Shown: positions 32,699 through 41,455 of the stretch, one piece after another
Layout of the letters: each line of letters begins with the position of its first letter
Numbering within the stretch: the first letter of the stretch is position 1
Assembly: GCA_024233835.1 (NCBI GenBank)
Contig: JACKPC010000001.1
Location: 1,240,001 to 1,304,000 of the forward strand
From: Leptospiraceae bacterium
GTDB taxonomy: Bacteria; Spirochaetota; Leptospiria; Leptospirales; Leptospiraceae
Reading direction: 5' to 3'
DNA length: 64,000 bases
The notes under the pieces: generated by a model
Seen by the model: the letters and a program-made list of their open reading frames with translations, nothing else
What the model was told of the DNA's origin: nothing
Databases searched by the model: none
Position numbers and translations under genes: made by a program

Positions 32699-34123
32699 TT
32701 GAATAATGAATATTTATTAAAAAAAATTGAAGAATTAGAAAAAGAAAATCAAACTCTTAAAAATGAAATAGCCCAGGATAAATACAAACATATTTTGGAG
32801 AAAGCAGAAGAAATTGCAAATATGGGATCGGGTGTATGGGATATTATTAACGATAAATGGATTTTTTCAAAAAATTGGTTAAAAATTATGGGCTTATCAG
32901 ACCCTATAAATTCAAAGGAAGAACTTATGTCTATAGCTCATCCCGATGATGTTCAAAAAATCGATCATGCTTATCAGAATGCATTTAAGGGACTAAAACC
33001 TGCAGAATTCGAACATAGAATTATAAGAAAAAATGATAGAAAAATACGTTATATAAGATCGATGAATGAAGTTATATTTAATGAAAAGAATCAACCTATT
33101 AAATTGTTTGGGACCTCACAAGATATAACAGCTCAAAAACAAATCGAACAAGCATTAAAAGAAAGCGAAGCAAAATTCAGGTCTATTGTAAAAAACTCAA
33201 CGCCTATAATTTTCACAATTGATTTAGAAGGTAGATTTATTATATCAGAAGGCAAAAGTCTGGATGCACTTGGACTAAAACCGGGGCAGATTGTTGGTAT
33301 GTCGGCTTTTGAGATATATAAAGATTATCCTGCAATAATACATGGTGTTAAAGAAGCTATGGCAGGCAAAACTTTCAGGGATATTATTAAAGTCGGAGAA
33401 ACATATTTCGATATATTTTATGCACCAAACAAAGATGATTTTGGGAATTTTAAGTCAATCATAGGTATGGCTATTGATATTACCAATCAAAAAATCATAG
33501 AACAGGACTTAAAAGAAGCTCTTGAAAATAGAGAAATACTCCTGCATGAAGTCCACCACCGTATAAAAAACAATATCATTTCTATTGAAGGCTTATTATC
33601 ATTACAATTAGAATCTATCAGCAACCCAGAAGCTGTTTCTGCATTACAGGTTGCTATTACTCGAGTTCAAGGCATGCGTATCCTCTATGACAAGTTATTG
33701 TTCAGTAAAAGTTATCAGGAAATCTCCATAAAAGAATACACTGAAAGCCTTGTTGATGCGATTGTTGCAGTGTTTCCTGAAATTAAATATGTTTCTGTTA
33801 AAAAACAGATTGCGGATTTTAATCTTAATGCAAAAACAATAATTCAGGTTGGTATTATTATAAATGAGCTTCTAACAAATATTTATAAATATGCTTTCAA
33901 AGGGCGAGACGGTGGTCAGATATCAATTATGCTTGATAGGACAGAAAATCATGTTGTCCTGACCATTCAGGACAATGGAAATGGAATGGAAGAAAAAAAT
34001 GATTTAAATAAATCACCTGGTCTTGGGCTTACAATTGTTAGAATGTTATCGGAACAACTAGGCGGCACATTCACTAGTGAAAATCATAAAGGGACAAGGA
34101 GTGTGCTGGAATTTGATATTTGA
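32699..34123 (+). CDS. Two-PAS sensor histidine kinase, HWE/HisKA_2 type
   Basis: 474 residues, soluble. N-terminal coiled coil (1-30), PAS-1 with PAC (about 35-145, ending FGTSQDITAQK), PAS-2 (about 155-265, ending IGMAIDITNQK), then the H-box EVHHRIKNNIISIEGLLSLQ typical of HisKA_2 kinases, and an ATPase domain with INELLTNIYKYAF, DNGNGM and GLGLTIV. The start is TTG with AAAGGAG eight bases upstream. No regulator gene is adjacent. It lies between the IS21-type ends, so it may be accessory. Same class as the kinase at 58814-60286. Confidence 0.85.
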   Translation: MNNEYLLKKIEELEKENQTLKNEIAQDKYKHILEKAEEIANMGSGVWDIINDKWIFSKNWLKIMGLSDPINSKEELMSIAHPDDVQKIDHAYQNAFKGLKPAEFEHRIIRKNDRKIRYIRSMNEVIFNEKNQPIKLFGTSQDITAQKQIEQALKESEAKFRSIVKNSTPIIFTIDLEGRFIISEGKSLDALGLKPGQIVGMSAFEIYKDYPAIIHGVKEAMAGKTFRDIIKVGETYFDIFYAPNKDDFGNFKSIIGMAIDITNQKIIEQDLKEALENREILLHEVHHRIKNNIISIEGLLSLQLESISNPEAVSALQVAITRVQGMRILYDKLLFSKSYQEISIKEYTESLVDAIVAVFPEIKYVSVKKQIADFNLNAKTIIQVGIIINELLTNIYKYAFKGRDGGQISIMLDRTENHVVLTIQDNGNGMEEKNDLNKSPGLGLTIVRMLSEQLGGTFTSENHKGTRSVLEFDI

Positions 34124-34197
34124 TTTTTGGATTAAATACATGTGCCCATCCATGGGCTTCAGAACCTGGTTGGTGAAAAGCGCGGTTCATCGTCTAA

Positions 34198-34671
34198 CTG
34201 AGGATACGACTCCGGGACCTGTTCAGACCGCTTAAAAGGAATCAAGTTTTTTCAGAAAAATTTATTCTTGAACTTCATAAAAAAATGTTCGGTGATATCT
34301 GGAAGTGGGCCGGTAAATTTCGTCTTTCAAATAAAAATATCGGAGTAGATAAATTCCAAATTGGTATTAAAATCAAAAACTTGCTTGATGATTGTAATTA
34401 CTGGATAGAGAATAAATTATTTTCAGAAGATGAAATTGCTATACGATTTAAACATCGCTTAGTTGCTATTCACCCTTTTCCTAACGGAAACGGAAGGCAT
34501 TCCAGACTCATGGCAGATATAATAGCTAAAAATGTATTTCATCGAAAAGTATTTAGCTGGGGAAAATATGATTTATTTCAAGAATCAAAGTTAGGAATTT
34601 ATTATATACCGAGTTTGAAAATGGCAGATAAGGGAGATTATACATTCTTATTAAAATTTGCCAGAAGTTGA
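34198..34671 (+). pseudogene. Truncated Fic-family protein (mobile mystery protein B type)
   Basis: The frame opens after TAA 34195-34197 and has family-like sequence from about 34234: FSEKFILELHKKMFGDIWKW, then AGKFRLSNKNIGV, YWIENKLFSEDEIAIRFKHR, and the catalytic Fic motif HPFPNGNGRHSR. The active site is intact, but about the first 60 residues usual for mobile mystery protein B are missing, and the only ATG (34285) lies inside the conserved part. The partner HTH gene (mobile mystery protein A) is absent. Fic enzymes AMPylate target proteins. Likely a remnant. Confidence 0.65.
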
Positions 34672-34755
34672 AAGGTGCTTTTATTGTAATATCTCAAAAA
34701 ACAGCCCTCAAACAGAGCTTATGAAAAATTTCCGCCAGGTTATGAAGCTGCGGAA

Positions 34756-34890
34756 ACTTCTCAATATCCGATTTCATCCTGGCATGATGTGGCAGATAAC
34801 CAGGCAATCGCTGATGCAGTTTGTGATAGAATCTTACACTCTTCTTACTCATTTACCTTGAAAGGAGATTCCCTGATGTCACTAAGATGA
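34756..34890 (+). pseudogene. istB: istB C-terminal remnant (IS21 family)
   Basis: Translation TSQYPISSWHDVADNQAIAD, then AVCDRILHSS and LKGDSLMS, matches the last ~45 residues of IstB ATPases (TSQ-x-P...W, ADA-x-x-DR-(I/L)-x-H, LxGxSxR). It ends with TGA 34888-34890. Everything upstream of the TSQ motif is lost. A longer frame in another phase here (34658-34861) is a shadow. Confidence 0.65.
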
Positions 34891-34906
34891 TTTTGGAAAC
34901 ATTTGA

Positions 34907-34954
34907 GTGGTAAAGTTTCAACCGGAATAGGTGGCAGATTTCACCGAAATATAC
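34907..34954 (+). mobile_element. IS21-type right end with two terminal repeats
   Basis: Two related ~24-bp units start with GTGG: 34907-34930 (GTGGTAAAGTTTCAACCGG) and 34931-34954 (GTGGCAGATTTCACCGAAAT). Repeated ends of this form right after istB are typical of IS21 elements. Bases 34939-34954 occur inverted at 29732-29747. Confidence 0.6.
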
Positions 34955-35078
34955 AGATTCAACTGAACGACTTATTTTTAAAAATTCTATAGATATATAG
35001 TGAAATATTCCTTGCTATTTCCCAAAACCTCTATTATGATAGAATTATAGCCAATACAGATTTTAAAGAGGTTCTTTC

Positions 35079-37841
35079 TTGCAAAGTCTATCCTTTAAAT
35101 TTAAACGAAAGTATCTTCTATATATCCTCCTATATTTCTGTATTTCCATCTTTTTCTCCATTTTTTCGGATACCATTGTTTTGAAATCAGGTGATAGTAT
35201 CGAAGGAAAAGTAATAGAGCTTACTCCTTATTCAGTAAAAATACAACTCTCCGATCAAATAGAGAATGAAATTGGGATGAGTGACATTATTAAAATCACC
35301 TCTCGAAAGCTCAGTCCGGAAGAAATACAGGAACTTTTTCAAAAAGATAAAGAATCTACCGAGAAACTTTCCCCAAAGGAAATAATAGAAGAAAAATTTT
35401 TCCAATTAGAAGATACAATTGTAGTTACCGCCTCAAAGAAAAATCAGAAAATAGGTGATGCTCCCGCTATTATCACTGTTTTTACCGATAAGGAAATTGA
35501 AGACCTGGGAATCCAATCGATGAATGAGTTAATCACCTTTCTCCCCGGCTTCTATAGCACCAATGATTTGACCCGGGTTCCCAATCGCCTTTCTGTTCGG
35601 GGAATTCAAAACTCAACTCTTATCCTTGTAGATGGAATTCCTATCATACAAAAAAATATTGTAAGAGGCTTTAATGATTTTCCTATAACTATCGCAAGTG
35701 TCAAAAGAGTTGAGGTTATAAGGGGGCCGGGTTCTGTTACCTGGGGAGCCAATGCCTTCATGGGAATTATCAATATTATCACCCGGAATTCAGAAGATAT
35801 AAGATCCGGGGAAAAAAGAGTTTCGGGTAAGTTGACTATTAAAAGGGGAAATTGGGATACCTCAAAAGCTTATTTTAACGGAGATGTAAGGTTATCTGAT
35901 TCGGTTTATTTCTCTATTGTCGGAGCGTATGAAAATTCCCTTGGCTATCCTCAGGATATTGTGGGTAATAACACACGGGAAGACTACAGGCCCTATACAG
36001 ACCCCGGTTCCGGCCTGATAGACGAATACAACCAGGCTCAATTGGAAAAGGGTGTCTATAACCCGGAGTTAAACCTGCTTTATCCCTGGCAAAGAACATA
36101 CGGTGGAACAAAAAGTCTTCGTAACCCATCCACCGTAAGTGAAATAATGAGTCGGCTTTTCTGGCAATTCAACCCTAAGGGCAATATGCAATTCTCTTAT
36201 ATGAAAAATAATAATAAAACTTATTTTCCGGTCAGCGGCTACAGGGCTATTCGTAATCGAAATCAAAATGGGTATTATGAATATCCTTTCAATGTATATA
36301 ATTATATTCTACAATACGATATTACGAAAAATCTTTCTTTTTCATTAAACCTCTCGCGTTATGATACAAGGGAATGGGAACATTTTTCTCGCTTTGCACC
36401 CCTGTATAACGATGAAAAAATGTCAAATTTGAACTGTAGTTCTTCTAAATGTTCTCCTCTCAATAGGGATGCTTATGTTCAATACCAGGGAAATTATCTT
36501 GAACCCATGATTAGTTATACAAACGATTTACATGTAAAATATGAAGGTATTCCGTACAACAAAATTCTTCTCGGTTTTACTTATTTCGAACAGAGTATAC
36601 CGGCCCTGTACTATTCCAGAAACGATTTAGGACCGGTTCGAAGTCTGTCATATATCATTTCGGATGACAGATTACTCGAATGGAAAGATCAGGGTCCGCG
36701 TGTTTCCAAAATAAACTCAGCGTATCTACAGGACGAAATACAAATCGGAGAACGAATTATCCTGCAACCCGGGCTTCGTTATGATACGCATCAATACAGC
36801 AGTAATATAGTAAACCCAAAATTTGCTTTCCTTTATAAAATTACTAAAAGCGTAAATTTGAAATTGCTTTACGGAAGGGGTTTTCGGGAACCGAGTTTTA
36901 ATAATCTATTTTCGACTCAAGGTACGGTAGGTTCTGTATCTTTTGCTAACCGCAGCCCTTCGAACACCTTAAAGAACCATCCGAACTGGGGTTACCCGGA
37001 GACGCTGGAACCGGAAAGGAGTGAGGCCTATGAATCGCAACTTTCTTTTTACATCAATAAAAATATCAGGACAAATTTGAATGCTGCCCATTCCAGAGTT
37101 TCTAATTTAATCAAGCAAACCTTTGCGGAAGAAGGTTGGAGCTGGTTTGGAAATTCCGGGGAACTCAGCATGGAAACCTATGAGCTTGAGCTAAAGTATC
37201 TAAACCAGAAAACCCAATTCTTTTTCTTTAAACCGGGAAGCTATCTTTTTCTCAACCATACCTATAACCGCATGATGAGAGAAATCTCTCCATACGAGGG
37301 TTTTAATATAGCCAGTACCATTCAGAAAGACCCGGAAGAATATTTTGTTGTATATAAACAAAAGTTCTATACCGCTCACAACAGGGTGAAAAAACAGGAT
37401 ATTCCCAGACACAGCAGTAACTTTGGTTCTTATATCAAAGTTTTTAAGAACTTTGCCACGAGTCTCTCGGCTCAATATTTCACTAAAGTGATAGTTGACC
37501 CTATTCGTCGTGTAGATACCGCCAGCTATGTTTATCCGGATGACAGGAAAGAATACCTTAAAACCTATGCGCTTTGTTCTGCTCTTTCGCAGGTGAATAC
37601 ATCCAAAACTTGTGAAATTATTAATCGCTGGGATACTCCCGTATACGGGCATACAATCGGCGATTATTTTCTAATCCATCTTGGCTTTACTTACAGCTTG
37701 AGTTTTGAGAAAGACAAGGTTTTTAAAGCTTCTTTGCATATAAGAAATCTTTTAGATAGAAAATACGATGCACCTGCTCTCATTATGCCCAACCCCCAGG
37801 CCGGCAGACATATTGTTTTTTCTTTAAGCCAGACGTTTTAA
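35079..37841 (+). CDS. TonB-dependent outer-membrane receptor
   Basis: 920 residues. After a signal segment (about 8-30) comes a small beta domain (LKSGDSIEGKVIELTPYSVK, ~33-75), then the plug (about 110-235: IVVTASKK TonB-box-like start, PNRLSVRGIQNSTLILVDG, VIRGPGSVTWGANAFMGIIN), then a 22-strand barrel ending in SLSQTF with terminal Phe. It imports a ligand (siderophore, cofactor or other). Start TTG 35079 with GAGG seven bases upstream. Its stop overlaps by four bases that of the convergent binding-lipoprotein gene, whose operon likely serves the same ligand. Confidence 0.9.
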   Translation: MQSLSFKFKRKYLLYILLYFCISIFFSIFSDTIVLKSGDSIEGKVIELTPYSVKIQLSDQIENEIGMSDIIKITSRKLSPEEIQELFQKDKESTEKLSPKEIIEEKFFQLEDTIVVTASKKNQKIGDAPAIITVFTDKEIEDLGIQSMNELITFLPGFYSTNDLTRVPNRLSVRGIQNSTLILVDGIPIIQKNIVRGFNDFPITIASVKRVEVIRGPGSVTWGANAFMGIINIITRNSEDIRSGEKRVSGKLTIKRGNWDTSKAYFNGDVRLSDSVYFSIVGAYENSLGYPQDIVGNNTREDYRPYTDPGSGLIDEYNQAQLEKGVYNPELNLLYPWQRTYGGTKSLRNPSTVSEIMSRLFWQFNPKGNMQFSYMKNNNKTYFPVSGYRAIRNRNQNGYYEYPFNVYNYILQYDITKNLSFSLNLSRYDTREWEHFSRFAPLYNDEKMSNLNCSSSKCSPLNRDAYVQYQGNYLEPMISYTNDLHVKYEGIPYNKILLGFTYFEQSIPALYYSRNDLGPVRSLSYIISDDRLLEWKDQGPRVSKINSAYLQDEIQIGERIILQPGLRYDTHQYSSNIVNPKFAFLYKITKSVNLKLLYGRGFREPSFNNLFSTQGTVGSVSFANRSPSNTLKNHPNWGYPETLEPERSEAYESQLSFYINKNIRTNLNAAHSRVSNLIKQTFAEEGWSWFGNSGELSMETYELELKYLNQKTQFFFFKPGSYLFLNHTYNRMMREISPYEGFNIASTIQKDPEEYFVVYKQKFYTAHNRVKKQDIPRHSSNFGSYIKVFKNFATSLSAQYFTKVIVDPIRRVDTASYVYPDDRKEYLKTYALCSALSQVNTSKTCEIINRWDTPVYGHTIGDYFLIHLGFTYSLSFEKDKVFKASLHIRNLLDRKYDAPALIMPNPQAGRHIVFSLSQTF

Positions 37842-38800
37842 TTTGATTCTATGGATTTATCAATCAAGGCCTCATTTATTTTGAGCCCTACTTTCCTTAA
37901 TACAGTTCGATTTACGGTAAGATAGGTTCCTATGATAGGAGAAATAGGAATGTCTTTTGGAGAAAGAGAATCCTCCAGAACTTTTTGTACCATAATTGCA
38001 AGTTGAGAACCAACAGTTGAGTAATTGGGGGATATGCTAAAAAGACCACCCGCTTTTACAAAGTTTTCCGAATATACGATAAAAGGAAGCTTATCCTCAA
38101 TTGTTTTTTCAGCCAGATATAGGAAATTATTATCATTTATAACTGAAGGGTCAGGGAGCATCCAGAGAACATCAATTTTATCCTTAATCGCCTGGTAGGA
38201 TTCTAAAACTTTATTCGCAGAAGACTTATAAATAAGCAACTGTATATTCATTTGTGCTAATTTCTTTTGGATGAGTAGAGCTTTATAATAGTAATTTTGA
38301 CTTACAATAACTCCAACTTTTGTAACTTCACCAATTGCAGATTTATAATTATAAAATATACTTTCGGGTTGTATATCCAGGGAAACTCCAGTAATATTAG
38401 TATATTTGGATATATTGAATTGTTTATGGTCTAAGATCATAGAAAAGAGAATCGGAGTTTCTTTTATTTTTCCAATGAGAGTTTCTAAAGCGTGGGAACC
38501 TATACAAATAATTAAATCCGGATGAAGGTTTTTTATTTCCCCGGCTATTTCTTCCGGTTCTTCGTAGTTTCCTTCGAGATTTAAAAAAAGAATTTCGTAA
38601 TTAGAGCTTAGTTCATGTTGCAGTGTTTGTTTTACCATTTGAAAGCTGGTAAAATTTTCTGAGGATAAAATAAAAATTTTTTTTCTGTTATCCTGAGAAT
38701 AGTGAAATTCCCTGAGTTGTTTTAAGGGACTCGAACAGGATACAATTAGAGAAGTAAGATAAATCAGGAAAAGGAATATGCTTTTTTTATAAACTTTCAT
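37838..38800 (-). CDS. Binding lipoprotein of ABC_sub_bind type (PF04392-like)
   Basis: 320 residues with lipobox LIVSC (Cys22). Two Rossmann-like lobes follow, with IKNLHPDLIICIGSHALETL and SIFYNYKSAIGEVTKVGVIV, the pattern of PF04392 binding proteins, and a C-terminal GLFSISPNYSTVGSQLA segment. These usually serve ABC permeases, but no permease or ATPase is nearby. It is the last gene of a three-gene minus-strand operon, overlapping the PhnD-like gene by four bases. A sensing role in place of uptake is inference. Confidence 0.8.
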   Translation of the reverse strand: MKVYKKSIFLFLIYLTSLIVSCSSPLKQLREFHYSQDNRKKIFILSSENFTSFQMVKQTLQHELSSNYEILFLNLEGNYEEPEEIAGEIKNLHPDLIICIGSHALETLIGKIKETPILFSMILDHKQFNISKYTNITGVSLDIQPESIFYNYKSAIGEVTKVGVIVSQNYYYKALLIQKKLAQMNIQLLIYKSSANKVLESYQAIKDKIDVLWMLPDPSVINDNNFLYLAEKTIEDKLPFIVYSENFVKAGGLFSISPNYSTVGSQLAIMVQKVLEDSLSPKDIPISPIIGTYLTVNRTVLRKVGLKINEALIDKSIESN

Positions 38801-39582
38801 CTTTTTAAACTGTTTAAATCTGCCTTTTTGTTAGAAATAGAATCAAGATTCAAAGTTTTTAAAAAATTCTTTCCTAAAGGGTCTGAGGAAATGTTTTGCA
38901 TGGATTTTATAATCTTCTCAGATTCCTCTCCGGAATACAAGGTCCTTACTACAACAGGACGAAAAATTTTATCAGTAGAATGAAGAATATTGATTTTTTT
39001 ATAGTCTACCGGATCTATTTTTTGAAAAACCTCAAGGCTGTTATCTGAAACAATTGCAGCATCCGCTTGCAAGAATTTTAATCCCATAATTGCATCCAGA
39101 TCCTTGGGAACATTTAGGATTCGCCATTCTTCCGCTTTTTTTCCTATAAGACTTATAAGATCTTTTTTATTTAGAGAACTGGCAATTATTTTTTTATTTA
39201 GGGAGGATAGGGATTTGATTTCAGGATTCAAGCTGATGATTTTTTTTCGATAGGTAAGTTTGGAATCATAAGAAAATATATACACCGCTTGTAGGTTTAA
39301 TTGTTTCAGCATTTCCTTATAATATAGAGACTGGACAATCATTATCTCAGGTTTTATTTGGGAAACTTTCGAATCCATTAGATTACGATTTGCAACAACT
39401 ATAAATTGACTGTCTTTCGATATAGAGCGAAAATAAAAACTACCATTTGCCTGTATTCCTGCTATATTGCGTAAGTTTCCATCCGGGTCAAAATATACCA
39501 CATTACCTGCAGAAATGTTTCCAAAAATATGTGCGAAGATAATGAGAAAACTAAATTTTAGAATATTCAAACTTTTAAGCAT
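38797..39582 (-). CDS. Periplasmic PhnD-like substrate-binding protein
   Basis: 261 residues, signal peptide to about 25. The fold pattern matches phosphate/phosphonate-binding-like (PhnD, SBP_bac type) proteins: EIMIVQSLYYKEM, LSSLNKKIIASSLNKKDLIS, AIMGLKFLQADAAIVSDNSL and VVRTLYSGEE. It overlaps the phosphatase gene by eight bases and the PF04392 gene by four. Such orphan PhnD-like proteins often feed a sensor domain. The ligand cannot be read from sequence. Confidence 0.72.
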   Translation of the reverse strand: MLKSLNILKFSFLIIFAHIFGNISAGNVVYFDPDGNLRNIAGIQANGSFYFRSISKDSQFIVVANRNLMDSKVSQIKPEIMIVQSLYYKEMLKQLNLQAVYIFSYDSKLTYRKKIISLNPEIKSLSSLNKKIIASSLNKKDLISLIGKKAEEWRILNVPKDLDAIMGLKFLQADAAIVSDNSLEVFQKIDPVDYKKINILHSTDKIFRPVVVRTLYSGEESEKIIKSMQNISSDPLGKNFLKTLNLDSISNKKADLNSLKR

Positions 39583-41236
39583 ACGTAATTTTCATGAGAG
39601 AAATATCATCAATGAGTTCACCCTGTTTTTTTAGCTCTGAGGGAATTAAATCCAATTTTCCATGTGTTTTTTCTATGGTACGAAGAAAAAGAGTTTCATC
39701 ACTGTTTACTCTTCCGTCTTCAAATTCTATATCATCTTTGCCGTCTGAGCCCAGAAAAATCGAATCTCCCCTGTGTAACCTGAAGGTATTAACAATCACA
39801 TTGTTGATAGGAATTACACTACCCATTTTGCAAATACATTTCTGTTTTAAGTAATTTGCTTTCTTATCCCTGTAAAGTGTAGCAGGGGGGTGTTCTGAAT
39901 TAATAAAATACAGCATACCATTTTCAACATTTACGAGGCCGAGAAGCCCGGAAACCTGCATATTTCCTTCCAGGGAAGAAAGAATTTTATGTAGTTCATA
40001 AAAACAATCTTCTAACCACTGCTCAGGCTTCTTTTTCTGGTAGACCTCTGAATGTAAATTTCTACTGAGTATATTTTGAAAAATACTTCCGGTAATCAGT
40101 AATCCCCCGGCTCCCTGTATGGATTTACCCATTGCATCCCCATTAAATAGAACTGCGTAAATTTGTTCTTCTAATATGATTTTATTCGATATACAAATAT
40201 CTCCTCCTATCTGTATAGATTTGGTTTTATACTGGAATTGCATGTATTGTTCCAGGTAAAATTCGATTTGAATTGATTCTACACGGCTTAGGTTTGTCAT
40301 CAGGGGTTCAATCAGTATCGTCGTAAGGTAGTAATCGGCTTTTTTTCTTTCATGTAATTGGTTTATTTCTTGTAGAGAGTTCTGTAATTCAAGGGTTCTT
40401 TCTTCTACCTTATTTTCTAGTTTCTTATTGAAATCTTCCAGGGATTTCTGGTAGTACTGTATATTTTTCCTCATGGTATCAAAAGAAACCGCCAGCATCC
40501 CGATCTCATCTTTTGAGTTTATGTTTAATTGAAAATCAAAGTTTTTCTCTGAAATTTTAATGGAAGCATCTTTTAATTCTAAAATAGGGCCGGAAAAAAT
40601 GTAAGCAAGACGGACACTGCCCGCGATTCCAATTAGTATAAAAAATATGCTTAGAGCTGAGGAGAGAAGAAAAACTCTAAACTTCAATTTTCTTATGATA
40701 CTTGTAGTTAGACCAAAGCGAATATAGCCGGATTTAACATTCGAAATCAAAACTTCTGTTTTTATATCAAAGCATTCCTGATTATTGTGAACAAGCTTTT
40801 TGACTATAATTCCGTTATCATTAATTCCAAATTCATCGGGTAATATGGTTTTTATTTCTTTATCAATCGATTTATAATGACTTTTAATGTAAGTTATATC
40901 CTTGATTATTTTATCCTGAATAATAATTGGAATAGACTCTGAACTTTCGAGGTATCCGTATACGATTTCATTATCATTTCTTACAATTTCTAAAATGACT
41001 TTATCTACATCTGAATATTGAAAACCGGCAATTAAATTAGCAGAGACTAAAGATAAGCTTTTGGTAAGCAGGGCTCCTTTTTTAAGGAGAGCAATTTCAA
41101 TCTGTTTTGATGAATTATACGTCAAAATTATGCTGACAGTTGTGATTAAGATGAAAGTCAACACAGATATTGTTACGATGAGCTTGGAACGAATATTTAA
41201 GTTATAAAATTGCTGCTTTAGAGCCTGAAAGCGCAT
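39575..41236 (-). CDS. Membrane sensor with HAMP and SpoIIE-type PP2C phosphatase
   Basis: 553 residues. Membrane helix 1 near 19-42, a periplasmic sensor domain (about 43-185), helix 2 near 187-212, HAMP (about 213-265), a coiled coil to about 300 and a SpoIIE PP2C domain. The domain keeps IGGDICISNKI and NGDAMGKSIQGAGG plus GDSIFLGSDGKDD, so the metal-binding Asp residues are present. It should dephosphorylate a STAS-type antagonist in answer to a periplasmic signal. First gene of the operon with the two binding proteins. Confidence 0.88.
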   Translation of the reverse strand: MRFQALKQQFYNLNIRSKLIVTISVLTFILITTVSIILTYNSSKQIEIALLKKGALLTKSLSLVSANLIAGFQYSDVDKVILEIVRNDNEIVYGYLESSESIPIIIQDKIIKDITYIKSHYKSIDKEIKTILPDEFGINDNGIIVKKLVHNNQECFDIKTEVLISNVKSGYIRFGLTTSIIRKLKFRVFLLSSALSIFFILIGIAGSVRLAYIFSGPILELKDASIKISEKNFDFQLNINSKDEIGMLAVSFDTMRKNIQYYQKSLEDFNKKLENKVEERTLELQNSLQEINQLHERKKADYYLTTILIEPLMTNLSRVESIQIEFYLEQYMQFQYKTKSIQIGGDICISNKIILEEQIYAVLFNGDAMGKSIQGAGGLLITGSIFQNILSRNLHSEVYQKKKPEQWLEDCFYELHKILSSLEGNMQVSGLLGLVNVENGMLYFINSEHPPATLYRDKKANYLKQKCICKMGSVIPINNVIVNTFRLHRGDSIFLGSDGKDDIEFEDGRVNSDETLFLRTIEKTHGKLDLIPSELKKQGELIDDISLMKITYA

Positions 41237-41455
41237 CCCTTACTTAGTAAATAAAAATGTATCTCTGTCAATAGAGAAAAATTATATTCCCGTTACTTTA
41301 ACTGTTTGTTACAAAAAGTTTATAAAATAATCAAGAAATATCTTTACGAAAAAGAATAATCTGCAAAAATTATCTTAAGTAATTGTTATATAGTGCATGA
41401 AATGAGGAGAGGGGCTAGCTGTATGCCCTCCCTATTTTAAAAAAAAGAGGCAAAG

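Noticed and set aside
34141..34200. Second attC at CGTCTAAC (34191-34198)
   Set aside because: GTCTAAC matches one core, but no matching GTTRRRY with complementary inner arms lies at suitable distance on either side.
34658..34861. 67-codon plus-strand frame after the Fic fragment
   Set aside because: A neighbouring phase gives an IstB-like C-terminus (TSQYP, ADAVCDRILH), so this frame is a shadow.
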